NCBI RefSeq assembly: GCF_024171865.1
Contig: NZ_JAMTCN010000005.1
Span: 1 to 64,000 of the forward strand
Direction of reading: 5' to 3'
DNA from: Prauserella aidingensis
GTDB lineage: Bacteria; Actinomycetota; Actinomycetes; Mycobacteriales; Pseudonocardiaceae
Length of the DNA: 64,000 nucleotides
The position numbers and the translations under genes are program-made. Below are positions 9,052 through 17,117 of the stretch, one piece after another. Each line of letters starts with the position of its first letter. The stretch's first letter is position 1. The notes under the pieces are model-generated. The model did no database searches. It saw only the letters and a list, made by a program, of their open reading frames with translations, and was not told the origin of the DNA.

Positions 9052-9279
9052 CGTCGGATCTCCCTGTCGCGTGCGGAGGGTGGAGTTGGTCGGGATGTCG
9101 TGTTCGCCGACAGGCCCGCATGTCGGGACGTGCCGGTGTGCCGTGCAGTGGCGGTGTGCGGGCAGTGCCGGTGTGTCGGAAAGGCTCGGGTGTCGCGGGT
9201 GCTGCGCCGGAGGTTCGCGGGGCGGAGGTGTCGTGCGTGGAGGCGGTCCGCACCGCGGCGGCGCCGGTGAGCGGTGGTG
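9052..9279. other. 228-nt gap between dehydratase small and large subunit genes
   Basis: No gene is supported here. The plus strand is rich in GTG/GTC steps with short irregular repeats such as GCCGGTGTG (twice). On the transcribed (minus) strand GCCACTG occurs once, reminiscent of a B12 box, but the other conserved parts of a cobalamin riboswitch were not found. It probably acts as a leader or spacer that lets the large subunit be translated from its own GGGAG site. Confidence 0.4.
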
Positions 9280-9714
9280 TCAGGCCAGGACGTCCCGGCG
9301 CTCGTAGACGTCGGCGGCCTCGCGCACCAGTTCGGCGCACAACGTCGCGGAGTATTCGCCTTCGAGCCGGTCGGCGATGTCGGTGAGCTGCTGTTTCGTG
9401 GAGGCGTTCGGCCGCAGCGAGTTGTAGATCGACAGCACGAGATCGTCCGGCAGCGCGGTCAGTTCGGCGGCTCGGCGGAAGTTGCGTGCCAGCTGCGTGC
9501 GGCCGACCCGTTCGGCGATCTGCGCCTGCAGCCGAAGTGTGTCGGGGGAGATGCGGAGGTCCTCGGCGGCGACGTCGCCGGAGAGCACGGCCTGCATGGT
9601 CAGCTCGTCGATCGGCTTGCCCGTCGGAGTCCGGAGCAGCTCCGGTCGCTGTGTCGCGAGCGGGTAGTCGCTGCCCGGATCGAGTTCCACCTGGTCGGGA
9701 AGCGTCACCGCCAT
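9280..9714 (-). CDS. B12-dependent diol/glycerol dehydratase small subunit (PduE-like)
   Basis: 144 aa. YPLATQRPELLRTPTGKPIDELTMQAVLSGDVAAEDLRISPDTLRLQAQIAERVGRTQLARNFRRAAELTALPDDLVLSIYNSLRPNAS is textbook PduE. It is the promoter-proximal gene, whereas enteric and lactobacillus operons place it third after the large and medium subunits. ATG 9714 was preferred; a GTG lies one codon upstream. The promoter region upstream carries two TGCAACG boxes (9768-9785, minus-strand reading). Confidence 0.93.
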   Translation of the reverse strand: MAVTLPDQVELDPGSDYPLATQRPELLRTPTGKPIDELTMQAVLSGDVAAEDLRISPDTLRLQAQIAERVGRTQLARNFRRAAELTALPDDLVLSIYNSLRPNASTKQQLTDIADRLEGEYSATLCAELVREAADVYERRDVLA

Positions 9715-9767
9715 CACCTGCCTTCTACGTTGAAGCCGGTATCGGGTGTCGAACCTATGCGCAGGGG

Positions 9768-9790
9768 CGTTGCACCAACGTTGCAGGCGC
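9768..9790 (-). promoter_or_regulatory. TGCAACG box pair upstream of the diol dehydratase operon
   Basis: Read on the minus strand, TGCAACG occurs at 9785-9779 and again at 9774-9768, an 11-bp repeat spacing (one helical turn). The 13-mer GCGCCTGCAACGT (9790-9778) is identical to one upstream of the ALDH gene (11576-11588). A TAGGTT sequence nearer the gene could be the -10. The likely binder is the GAF/wHTH regulator encoded next to it. Confidence 0.65.
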
Positions 9791-9901
9791 CCGGGGCTCG
9801 GGTGCGGTATTCGGTTGTGGCACGGCGGTGGGGTGCCGGTGACCCGGCCACCGACCGTGGCCGCGGGCCCGCGGCGGTCTCACGGGGTGCCGCCGGTCTC
9901 G

Positions 9902-11428
9902 TCAGCCATCGTCGTCGCTGTCGAGTAGCCAGGCCAGTCGTGCGTCCGCGACCGGGCGACGTGGGTCACCCGCAGGAAGGAGGCGGGTGAGGTGTTCGAA
10001 CACCTCGACGTCGTCGCGACCCGGTTCACCCTCGGACAGCGCCCACAGTGCCTCGGGGGCGCCGCTGTCGAGCACGGCGGTGCGCAGGGCGACGGTCCGC
10101 TGTTCGCGCTCCGCCCGGATGGTCGGCGACTCCGACCGGGCCAGCAGCGGTGCGGCGGCGATGGATGCCGCGGTCACGAGGTCGCCCGCCGCGAGGGCGT
10201 CGCGTACGCGCAGGAAGTCGGCGTCGACGTCGGCGGCCAGGCGGTACGGCTTGGCGAGGAGCGCATCGCCGAGTTCGCTGCGCAGCCGGTGCACCTCGGC
10301 GCGCACCGTCGTGGGGTTGCCTGCGTCGCCGTAGAGGTGGAGCGCCAACTGGTCGGCGGTCAGCCCGTCCGGATGCAGCGCTAACAGGGCGAGGATCTCC
10401 GCCCTGCGCAGGGTCAACGGCACGCTTCGGCCGTCCAGCTGTGCCTCGGGAGCAGTGCCGAGGAACGACAGCCGCAACGTCGGCCTCGCCGGCCGTGCGG
10501 GAATCGTCTTTCCCCCCATGCGCGGCAGGCGGAGCAGATACCCACCGGACAGCGGTTCGAGCAGTGCTTCGCGACCGTCGAGGTCGATCCGGTCCGTGCC
10601 GGGTTCGACGTCGACCCGGTGCGGGAACGTGCCGAGCGGGTTCGCGGCGATCACCCTGCCGGATGTCGTGAGCAGTGCTCCCGGTTCACTGCCGAGTCGT
10701 TCCAGGCGGGGCAGGTTCCGCCGCCGCAGGCGCTCGTCGGAGTCCTCCATCCGCAGCCGGAGGTGGTTCTCCGCGACCTGCGCGGTGGCGTTGACCAGCG
10801 ACACCATCGCCGGGTGCAGCGTGTCCAGCCTGCCGCTGATGTCGATGGCGCCGAGCACCCGGCCGGTGTCGGGGTCGTGGATCGGGGCGGCGGCACACGT
10901 CCATGAGTGGTAGGTGCGCACGAGGTGCTCGGCCGAGTAGATCTGCACCGGCGCGTCCGTCGCGAGCGCGGTGCCCATCGCGTTGGTGCCGATCGCCGAT
11001 TCGGCCCACCGCGTTCCCTCGTGCAGGCCGACCGGGTCGGCCAGCCGGCACAGCCCGGACGGGCCCTCCCGCCACAGGATCGTGCCGTCGGCGTCGGTGA
11101 GGATCGTGATGTGTTGGGCCTCGTCGGCGATGCTCACCAGCAGTTCCCGGAGCGGCGGCAGCACGGCGTGCAGCGGGTGGGAGGTGCGGACGTCGTCGAG
11201 TTCGTCGTCGTCGTACACCACCGGCGGGAGGTAGTCGTCCGGGTCGACGCCGGTTGCCAGCGAACGGCGCCAGGACTCGGAGATGACGGTCCGCGGCGCC
11301 GCCCCACCGCTCTCCCCGCCGAGCTCCTCGTCACTGAGCGCGGCGTCACGGATCTGCTTCAGCACACGCTGCTGGGCGAACGGGTCCGACACGCTGTGCA
11401 GGGCATTCGGGGCGGGTTGGGATCTCAT
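9902..11428 (-). CDS. GAF-domain transcriptional regulator with C-terminal winged helix
   Basis: 508 aa. The N-terminal half resembles AcoR-type sensors: VISESWRRSLATGVDPD, then a GAF-like region (ITILTDADGTILWREGPSG, LHEGTRWAESAIGTNAMGTALATDAPVQIYSAEHLV, WTCAAAPIHDPDTGRVLGAIDISG). There is no AAA+ domain and no Fis helix. Instead the C-terminal half has an OmpR/SARP-like wing, LTLRRAEILALLALHPDGLTADQLALHLYGDAG-NPTTVRAEVHRLRSELG. It probably senses an alcohol, aldehyde or diol and controls both flanking operons, which share TGCAACG boxes. Start at ATG 11428 (GGAG 5 nt upstream); a longer frame exists but is not protein-like. Confidence 0.85.
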   Translation of the reverse strand: MRSQPAPNALHSVSDPFAQQRVLKQIRDAALSDEELGGESGGAAPRTVISESWRRSLATGVDPDDYLPPVVYDDDELDDVRTSHPLHAVLPPLRELLVSIADEAQHITILTDADGTILWREGPSGLCRLADPVGLHEGTRWAESAIGTNAMGTALATDAPVQIYSAEHLVRTYHSWTCAAAPIHDPDTGRVLGAIDISGRLDTLHPAMVSLVNATAQVAENHLRLRMEDSDERLRRRNLPRLERLGSEPGALLTTSGRVIAANPLGTFPHRVDVEPGTDRIDLDGREALLEPLSGGYLLRLPRMGGKTIPARPARPTLRLSFLGTAPEAQLDGRSVPLTLRRAEILALLALHPDGLTADQLALHLYGDAGNPTTVRAEVHRLRSELGDALLAKPYRLAADVDADFLRVRDALAAGDLVTAASIAAAPLLARSESPTIRAEREQRTVALRTAVLDSGAPEALWALSEGEPGRDDVEVFEHLTRLLPAGDPRRPVADARLAWLLDSDDDG

Positions 11429-11548
11429 GGACACTCCGCGGCGGCGACGGTGACGGGCGGTGCTGTTCGTTCGAGCATGCCCCGGTCTCGCTCCCGAGAG
11501 CAAGGAAGTGGCACGAGGTGACCCCTCGTGCCACCGGTCACGGCGCGC

Positions 11549-11588
11549 TGCAACGTCGCGACGCGGTGTTGCAACGCGCCTGCAACGT
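11549..11588 (+). promoter_or_regulatory. TGCAACG triple box upstream of the aldehyde dehydrogenase gene
   Basis: TGCAACG occurs at 11549-11555, 11570-11576 and 11581-11587, i.e. 21 and 11 bp apart, so all three lie on the same helical face. CTGCAACGTCGCG is repeated exactly at 11548 and 11580. The array sits 58-97 nt before the ALDH ATG and about 120 nt upstream of the divergent regulator start. The same 11-bp spaced pair precedes the diol dehydratase operon. Confidence 0.7.
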
Positions 11589-11645
11589 CGCGGTTCCTAC
11601 GTTCGGCGACCAGGCAGTGAAATCGAGCAGAGAGGCTCTTTTCGG

Positions 11646-13169
11646 ATGACCACTTACGCCGCACCGGGGCAGCCAGGCAGCGTCGTCGCGTTCGAAGCGC
11701 GTTACGACCACTTCATCGGCGGTGAGTACGTGCCTCCGGCCAAGGGCCAGTACTTCGAGAACCCGACGCCGGTCACCGGCAAGGTGTTCACCGAGATCGC
11801 GCGTGGCACGTCCGGGGACATCGACCGTGCCGTGACCGCGGCGACCGGTGCCGCCGACGCGTGGGGCCGCACGTCGCCCGCCGAGCGCGCCGTCCTGCTC
11901 AACCAGATCGCCGACCGTATGGAGGCCAACCTCGAGGCCATCGCCGTGGCCGAGAGCTGGGAGAACGGCAAGCCCGTCCGCGAGACGCTGAATGCCGACA
12001 TCCCGCTGGCCATCGACCACTTCCGCTACTTCGCCGGTTCGATCCGCGCGCAGGAGGGCTCGATCTCGCAGATCGACGCCGACACCGTGGCGTACCACTT
12101 CCACGAACCGCTCGGCGTGGTCGGCCAGATCATCCCGTGGAACTTCCCGATCCTCATGGCGACGTGGAAGCTCGCTCCCGCGCTGGCCGCGGGCAACTGC
12201 GTGGTGCTCAAGCCCGCCGAGCAGACGCCCGCGTCGATCCACGTGCTGCTGTCGCTGATCGCCGACCTGCTGCCGGCGGGCGTGCTGAACATCGTCAACG
12301 GTTTCGGTGCCGAGGCGGGCAAGCCGCTGGCCCAGCACCCTGGCATCCGCAAGATCGCCTTCACCGGTGAGACCACCACCGGCAGGCTGATCATGCAGTA
12401 CGCCAGCGAGAACATCATTCCGGTGACACTCGAGCTGGGCGGCAAGAGCCCGAACATCTTCTTCTCCGACGTCGCCGCCGCCGACGACGCCTTCTACAAC
12501 AAGGCGCAGGAGGGCTTCGCGATGTTCGCCCTCAACCAGGGCGAGGTGTGCACGTGCCCGTCGCGCGCCCTGGTGCAGGCGTCGATCTACGACAGGTTCG
12601 TCAGCGACGGTGTCGCGCGCGTCGAGAAGATCCAGCAGGGCAACCCGCTCGACACCGACACCATGATCGGTGCGCAGGCCTCCAACGATCAGTTCGAGAA
12701 GATCCTGTCCTACGTCGACATCGGTAAGCAGGAGGGCGCGAAGGTCCTCACCGGTGGTGAGAAGGCCGACCTGGGCGGCGAGCTGTCCGGCGGCTACTAC
12801 GTCAAGCCGACCGTGTTCGCCGGTGACAACAAGATGCGCGTGTTCCAGGAGGAGATCTTCGGGCCGGTCGTGTCGGTGGCGAAGTTCGACGACTACGACG
12901 ACGCCATCAAGACGGCCAACGACACGCTCTACGGTCTCGGGGCGGGCGTGTGGTCGCGGGACGGCAACACGGCGTTCCGCGCGGGCCGCGACATCGAAGC
13001 CGGTCGCGTGTGGACGAACTGCTACCACGCCTACCCGGCCCACGCGGCCTTCGGCGGGTACAAGCAGTCGGGTATCGGCCGGGAGAACCACCGGATGATG
13101 CTCGACCACTACCAGCAGACGAAGAACCTGCTGGTGTCGTACTCGCCCGACGCGCAGGGATTCTTCTGA
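11646..13169 (+). CDS. NAD-dependent aldehyde dehydrogenase (ExaC/AldB type)
   Basis: 507 aa, full length. [21 protein letters not shown] is the cofactor-binding region, LELGGKS contains the general base (Glu263) and [16 protein letters not shown] holds the catalytic Cys302. This double-Cys ...GEVCTCPS form is characteristic of bacterial ExaC/AldB acetaldehyde dehydrogenases. It should oxidise short aldehydes such as propionaldehyde made by the dehydratase or by the ADHs. It is followed 5 nt later by a DUF779 gene, a pairing common for this ALDH type, and shares its putative operator with the dehydratase operon. Confidence 0.93.
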   Translation: MTTYAAPGQPGSVVAFEARYDHFIGGEYVPPAKGQYFENPTPVTGKVFTEIARGTSGDIDRAVTAATGAADAWGRTSPAERAVLLNQIADRMEANLEAIAVAESWENGKPVRETLNADIPLAIDHFRYFAGSIRAQEGSISQIDADTVAYHFHEPLGVVGQIIPWNFPILMATWKLAPALAAGNCVVLKPAEQTPASIHVLLSLIADLLPAGVLNIVNGFGAEAGKPLAQHPGIRKIAFTGETTTGRLIMQYASENIIPVTLELGGKSPNIFFSDVAAADDAFYNKAQEGFAMFALNQGEVCTCPSRALVQASIYDRFVSDGVARVEKIQQGNPLDTDTMIGAQASNDQFEKILSYVDIGKQEGAKVLTGGEKADLGGELSGGYYVKPTVFAGDNKMRVFQEEIFGPVVSVAKFDDYDDAIKTANDTLYGLGAGVWSRDGNTAFRAGRDIEAGRVWTNCYHAYPAHAAFGGYKQSGIGRENHRMMLDHYQQTKNLLVSYSPDAQGFF

Positions 13170-13174
13170 CGACC

Positions 13175-13543
13175 ATGAGCAGAGTGGACCTCACCGACGC
13201 CGCGGCGGATCTGCTGCGACGACTGGCCGCGGAGCACGGGCCGTTGATGTTCCACCAGTCCGGCGGCTGCTGCGACGGCAGCGCTCCCATGTGCTATCCG
13301 GCCGGTGAGTTCCGTACCGGCGCAGCGGACGTGCACCTCGGCGACCTCGCCGTCGCCGGGGCGGGCGAACCCGTTCCGGTGTGGATGTCGCGGGCGCAGT
13401 TCGAGTACTGGCAGCACACGCACCTGACCATCGACGTGGTCGAGGGGCGCGGTAGCGGGTTCTCGCTCGAGGCTCCGGACGGAGTGCGCTTCCTGATCCG
13501 CTCGCGGCTGCTCACCGACGAGGAGCTGGCCGAGCTCGGCTGA
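13175..13543 (+). CDS. DUF779 family protein
   Basis: 122 aa. LLRRLAAEHGPLMFHQSGGCCDGSAPMCYPAGEF and GVRFLIRSRLLTDEEL are diagnostic of DUF779, a small family found beside ExaC/AldB-type ALDHs. The conserved SGGCCDGSxPMC cysteine cluster may bind metal or protect the enzyme's cysteines, but no function is established. It is co-transcribed with the ALDH (5 nt gap) and ends before a strong terminator. Confidence 0.9.
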   Translation: MSRVDLTDAAADLLRRLAAEHGPLMFHQSGGCCDGSAPMCYPAGEFRTGAADVHLGDLAVAGAGEPVPVWMSRAQFEYWQHTHLTIDVVEGRGSGFSLEAPDGVRFLIRSRLLTDEELAELG

Positions 13544-13595
13544 CCGGAGAACCCGGAACCGGCTCTGCCGTTCCGAACCGGCCCACCCCGACCCG

Positions 13596-13648
13596 CGAGG
13601 CCCGTTCGCCGACGAGTCCACTCTGGACATACCGGCGAACGGGCCTCG
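13596..13648. terminator. Bidirectional hairpin terminator between convergent genes
   Basis: A perfect 16-bp inverted repeat: CGAGGCCCGTTCGCCG (13596-13611) pairs with 13633-13648 around a 21-nt loop. It lies between the ALDH-DUF779 unit and the convergent AcoR-like regulator, so it can stop transcription from both sides. No U-tract, as usual in high-GC actinobacteria. Confidence 0.8.
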
Positions 13649-13693
13649 TGCCACGTTCGCCGCGGCACGGCATCACCGACCGGACCGCGGGAT

Positions 13694-15145
13694 TCAGGGG
13701 GTGCGGTCGGGTACCGTGATGCGGTACTGACGGATCTTGCGGTAGATCGTCGCCCTGCCGAGGCCCAAGCGCTCGGCCGCTTCGCTGACGGTGGTGCCCG
13801 GTTCGGTCAGGCAGCGGACGATCTCGTCCCGTTCCACCGACTGCAACCTGGTCAGCGGGTGGCCGGGGCCGGTGAAGACCTCGGGTGCGAGGTGGTGCAG
13901 GTCGACCCGGTCGGTCCTGGCGGCCGCCTCGCGGACGACCCGGCGGAGGCTGCGGACGTTGCCGGGCCAGTCGAACGTCGTCAGCGCGCGGGCGGCCGCC
14001 GGCGTGAAGTCGATTTCGCGACCCCGCGCCTGGTGGGCGAAATGCCTGGCCAGTGGCATGATGTCGTCCGGCCGGAACCGAAGTGCAGGCACGTCGACGA
14101 CGACGTCGATCAGCTCGCGGAGCTCCTCCGGCAGCGTGTCGGCCGACGTGGCCGTGACCACGTAGGGTTGCATGTCGCCGGTGGTTCGCTCCCGAGCGAA
14201 CAGCTGTGCGAGTTCCGTCGTCGCCCACGCGGGCATGCTGTCCACTCCGGAGACGATCACGCAGGTGCTGTCCTTGCCGAGTTCGGGAACCCACAGCTCG
14301 AACCACGACTCGACGTCCTCGGGGGCTGGTGGCCGCGCGCTCAGCACGCGCTCCCGGCGCAGCTGCCGGCGGGCCAGCGAGGCGAGGGCGGTCCTGCCCG
14401 TGCCCGGTTCGCCGACCACGGCGACGGCCAGTCCGCGCCGGAACGCCGTGCGCGCCTCGGCGAACGCGTCGCGCCACCCAGTGGTCGGCAGCCCCTCCTC
14501 GGGTGCGCGTGAGCGGTCGGCGTAGACGCGGAACACCTCGCCGTGCGGAGTGGGCGGAGCGGCCTTTCCGGCACCTCTGGCCAGCATCAACGCCGACGTG
14601 TTGGCCGCCGCCGACTGGGCCAGCGCCATCAACAGTTCCGGGGCCGAGTCGGACCACGTCGTGAGGTTGACGCTGCCCGCGACGTCGCCCGACGGATCGA
14701 CCACGGGTGCCGCCGCGCAGGTGTAGCCGCGCAGCCCGGTGCAGTAGTGCTCGTCGGCACGCACCAGCGACGGTGCGCGGTCGGCGAGCGCGAGGCCCAG
14801 GCCGTTGGTGCCGACGTTGCGTTCGGCGAAGTAGAACCCCGGGGCCAGGTGCACGCGGTCCAGCGAGCGGTTGATCGTGGCGTCCTCGGAGAGTCGGCTC
14901 AGCACGAGCCCGTCCGGATCGGTGATCATCATGCTGACCGGCTCGTTCGCCAGCGTTTTCTGCAGGCCGCGCAGCACCTCGCGGCCGCACTCGTACAGCA
15001 GTGATTCCGTGTCGACCGAGCCGGTGAACACGGGCCGGATCTCGTCGGCGGCGAGGCCGTAGCGCTCGCTGCGGCGCCACGACGCGCGCAATCGTGGCGC
15101 GCCGCCCGGCGGCTGCGCGGGGAGAGAGAAGTCGTCGCGGTGCAT
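13694..15145 (-). CDS. NtrC/AcoR-like transcriptional activator with degenerate ATPase (regulator 1)
   Basis: 483 aa. N-terminal GAF-type sensor (LRASWRRSERYGL, LSRLSEDATINRSLDRVHLAPGFYFAERNVGTNGLGLALADRAPSLVRADEHYC), a central AAA+-like domain, and a C-terminal Fis helix-turn-helix (TVSEAAERLGLGRATIYRKIRQYRI). Walker A is altered, VGEPGTGRTALA, with Arg replacing the Lys, Walker B lacks its acidic pair (VIVSGVD) and no GAFTGA loop is seen. It should therefore act without sigma-54. It is divergent from the amidohydrolase module; a TGTCTCA palindrome lies between. Start: ATG 15145 with GGGAGG 6 nt upstream; a TTG at 15190 is an alternative. Confidence 0.88.
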   Translation of the reverse strand: MHRDDFSLPAQPPGGAPRLRASWRRSERYGLAADEIRPVFTGSVDTESLLYECGREVLRGLQKTLANEPVSMMITDPDGLVLSRLSEDATINRSLDRVHLAPGFYFAERNVGTNGLGLALADRAPSLVRADEHYCTGLRGYTCAAAPVVDPSGDVAGSVNLTTWSDSAPELLMALAQSAAANTSALMLARGAGKAAPPTPHGEVFRVYADRSRAPEEGLPTTGWRDAFAEARTAFRRGLAVAVVGEPGTGRTALASLARRQLRRERVLSARPPAPEDVESWFELWVPELGKDSTCVIVSGVDSMPAWATTELAQLFARERTTGDMQPYVVTATSADTLPEELRELIDVVVDVPALRFRPDDIMPLARHFAHQARGREIDFTPAAARALTTFDWPGNVRSLRRVVREAAARTDRVDLHHLAPEVFTGPGHPLTRLQSVERDEIVRCLTEPGTTVSEAAERLGLGRATIYRKIRQYRITVPDRTP

Positions 15146-15221
15146 GTCGAGCCTCCCGAGCGCGTCATTGCGCCTTCCTGGGTCAGACAACCACAGCGTG
15201 CCCCGAAACTCAGCCGTCCAG

Positions 15222-15240
15222 GTGTCTCAAAGTGAGACAC
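15222..15240. promoter_or_regulatory. Operator-like palindrome GTGTCTCA-AAG-TGAGACAC
   Basis: Perfect 8-bp arms with a 3-bp spacer, in the divergent promoter between regulator 1 and the amidohydrolase module, 82 nt before the amidohydrolase ATG. The same core (GTCTCA-N3-TGAGAC) occurs upstream of prmA (28106-28120) and of regulator 2 (28612-28626). The shape suits a dimeric Fis-type HTH. Confidence 0.75.
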
Positions 15241-15321
15241 GCGTGGGGTCCCCGGTGGCGCCGGGCACTCGTAGCGTTCCCGCACCACGTGTCATCGGCG
15301 CCACGTACGGGAGGAGACCCC

Positions 15322-16347
15322 ATGTACACCAAGGACGGCGAGAAGTACTTCATTCTCGATGCGCACGTCGCACTCTGGGACGCCCGTCCCGAGAATCAGC
15401 GGAACATCCACGGCAAGCAGTTCATCGACTGCTTCTACGACTATCACCGCAACCTGAGCCCGGAATCCGAGGTCTGGCCGTACGAGGAGTACCTGTACCA
15501 GGGCGGCGAGAGGTTGATGCGTGACCTGTTCACCGACGGCTACGTGGATCACGCGATCTTCCAGCCCGCACTGCTGAGCGCGTTCTACAACAACGGGTTC
15601 GGTCAGACGGAGGAGGCGTTCGCACTGGCGCAGCGGTATCCGGACAAGCTGACCTACAACCACTGCTGGGACCCGCGGTTCGAGCAGGCGGGACTCGACC
15701 AGCTCAGGCGGGACGCCGAACGGTTCGGGTTGAAGGGCGTCAAGCTCTACACCGCCGAGTGGCAGGGGGACTCGCGTGGCTACAAGCTCGACGCCCCGTG
15801 GTCCTACCGCTACCTGGAGGCGTGTCAGGAACTCGGTATCCGCAACATTCACATCCACAAGGGGCCGACGATCCGCCCGCTGGACCGCGATGCCTTCGAC
15901 GTGGCCGACATCGACAAGGTCGCCACCGACTTCACCGACCTGAACTTCGTCGTCGAGCACTGCGGCCTGCCACGGCTCGAGGACTTCTGCTGGATCGCCA
16001 CACAGGAGCCGAACGTGCACGCGGGTCTGGCCGTGGCGATGCCGTTCATCCACTCGCGGCCGCGGTACTTCGCCCAGATCATCGGTGAGCTGCTGTACTG
16101 GCTGGACGAGGACCGGATCCAGTTCTCCAGCGACTATGCGATCTGGACGCCGAAGTGGCTCGTCGAGAAGTTCGTCGACTTCCGGATCCCGGAGGACATG
16201 ACCGAGTACGGGCCGCTGACCACCGCGCAGAAGAAGAAGATCCTCGGCCTCAACGCGGCGGCGATGTACGACATCGACGTGCCCGCCGAGTGCCGGCTGT
16301 CTGCGGACGACTCGGCGCGCACGTCCGAAGCCGTGGCGGTGGCCTGA
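15322..16347 (+). CDS. Amidohydrolase-2 family protein, paralogue of the prm-operon amidohydrolase
   Basis: 341 aa. YFILDAHVALWDARPENQRN, LKGVKLYTAEWQGDSRGYKL, IRNIHIHKGPTIRPLDRDAFD, FVVEHCGLPRLEDFCWIA and FSSDYAIWTPKWLVEKF define the amidohydrolase family 2 barrel that accompanies propane monooxygenases. The first metal motif is DAHVALW where the paralogue at 22399 has DSHVHLW, so the second histidine of the usual HxH pair is Val-Ala-Leu here; metal binding may be altered. GGGAGGAG precedes the ATG. It overlaps the MIP18 gene by ATGA. Confidence 0.9.
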   Translation: MYTKDGEKYFILDAHVALWDARPENQRNIHGKQFIDCFYDYHRNLSPESEVWPYEEYLYQGGERLMRDLFTDGYVDHAIFQPALLSAFYNNGFGQTEEAFALAQRYPDKLTYNHCWDPRFEQAGLDQLRRDAERFGLKGVKLYTAEWQGDSRGYKLDAPWSYRYLEACQELGIRNIHIHKGPTIRPLDRDAFDVADIDKVATDFTDLNFVVEHCGLPRLEDFCWIATQEPNVHAGLAVAMPFIHSRPRYFAQIIGELLYWLDEDRIQFSSDYAIWTPKWLVEKFVDFRIPEDMTEYGPLTTAQKKKILGLNAAAMYDIDVPAECRLSADDSARTSEAVAVA

Positions 16348-17117
16348 TGTGTGCCGCGGCGAACGAGCAGGCAGGCACGGGCAGCACGGCCGATGCTCCG
16401 GACGGGGACGTCCTGGAGCGAGCGCACGAGGCGCTCGGCACCGTCGTCGATCCCGAGCTCGACGAGCCGATCACCGATCTCGGGTTCGTCCGGTCCGCGG
16501 ATGTCATCGACGGCGAGCTGGTGGTGCACCTGCGACTGCCGACGTCGTTCTGTGCGCCCAACTTCGCCTACCTCATGGCGTCGGACGCGAAGGACGCGCT
16601 GTGGACCCTCGGCATGCCGGTCACGGTGCGGCTCGACGACCACCACGATTCGGAGATCATCAACCGTGGTCTGGCTGCCGACGCCGGTTACCGCGGCACG
16701 TTCGGCGAGGAGGCCGACGAGGACCTCGACGAGCTGCGGCTGACCTTCCGGCGCAAGGCGCACACGGCGGCGATGGAGCGGGCCCTCACGCGGTATCTGC
16801 GTGCGCATCCCGACCTGCCCGAGGAAGGCCTGCACGACGTCACGCTGGGCGACCTTCCCGACGACGGAGCCACCCGTGCGCTGCTGCGGCACCGCCGCAC
16901 GCTCGGGCTCCCCACCGGCGACGACCGGCCCGCGCTGGTCGACTCGGAGGGCGAGCCCTGCCCACGGGAGGAGGTGCCGTGGCGGCTGCGGGTCGCGCGC
17001 TCGCTGCGTGTGTCGATGGACGGCAACGCGCACTTCTGCCGTGGCCTGCTGCGTACCCGTTACCCCGATTCGGCGGCCGACCAGTCGCCCCGAGCATTCC
17101 AGGAGAAGGTGTCATGA
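16347..17117 (+). CDS. MIP18/DUF59 iron-sulfur (metal) assembly-type protein
   Basis: 256 aa. The N-terminal DUF59 domain (residues about 24-110) shows ALGTVVDPELDEPITDLGFV and LPTSFCAPNFAYLMASDAKDA; family members help load Fe-S or metal centres. A C-terminal extension has a RKAHTAAMERALTRYL helix and ARSLRVSMDGNAHFCRGLLRTRYP. Its coupling to the amidohydrolase and ADH (ATGA overlaps on both sides) repeats the arrangement in the prm operon, where it might aid diiron-site or dehydrogenase maturation. Function is inferred from the family only. Confidence 0.88.
   Translation: MCAAANEQAGTGSTADAPDGDVLERAHEALGTVVDPELDEPITDLGFVRSADVIDGELVVHLRLPTSFCAPNFAYLMASDAKDALWTLGMPVTVRLDDHHDSEIINRGLAADAGYRGTFGEEADEDLDELRLTFRRKAHTAAMERALTRYLRAHPDLPEEGLHDVTLGDLPDDGATRALLRHRRTLGLPTGDDRPALVDSEGEPCPREEVPWRLRVARSLRVSMDGNAHFCRGLLRTRYPDSAADQSPRAFQEKVS

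Noticed and set aside
9052-9279. Cobalamin riboswitch in the dehydratase operon
   Set aside because: Only one GCCACTG resembles a B12 box; the other conserved riboswitch segments were not visible on the sense strand, and the site is internal to the operon.
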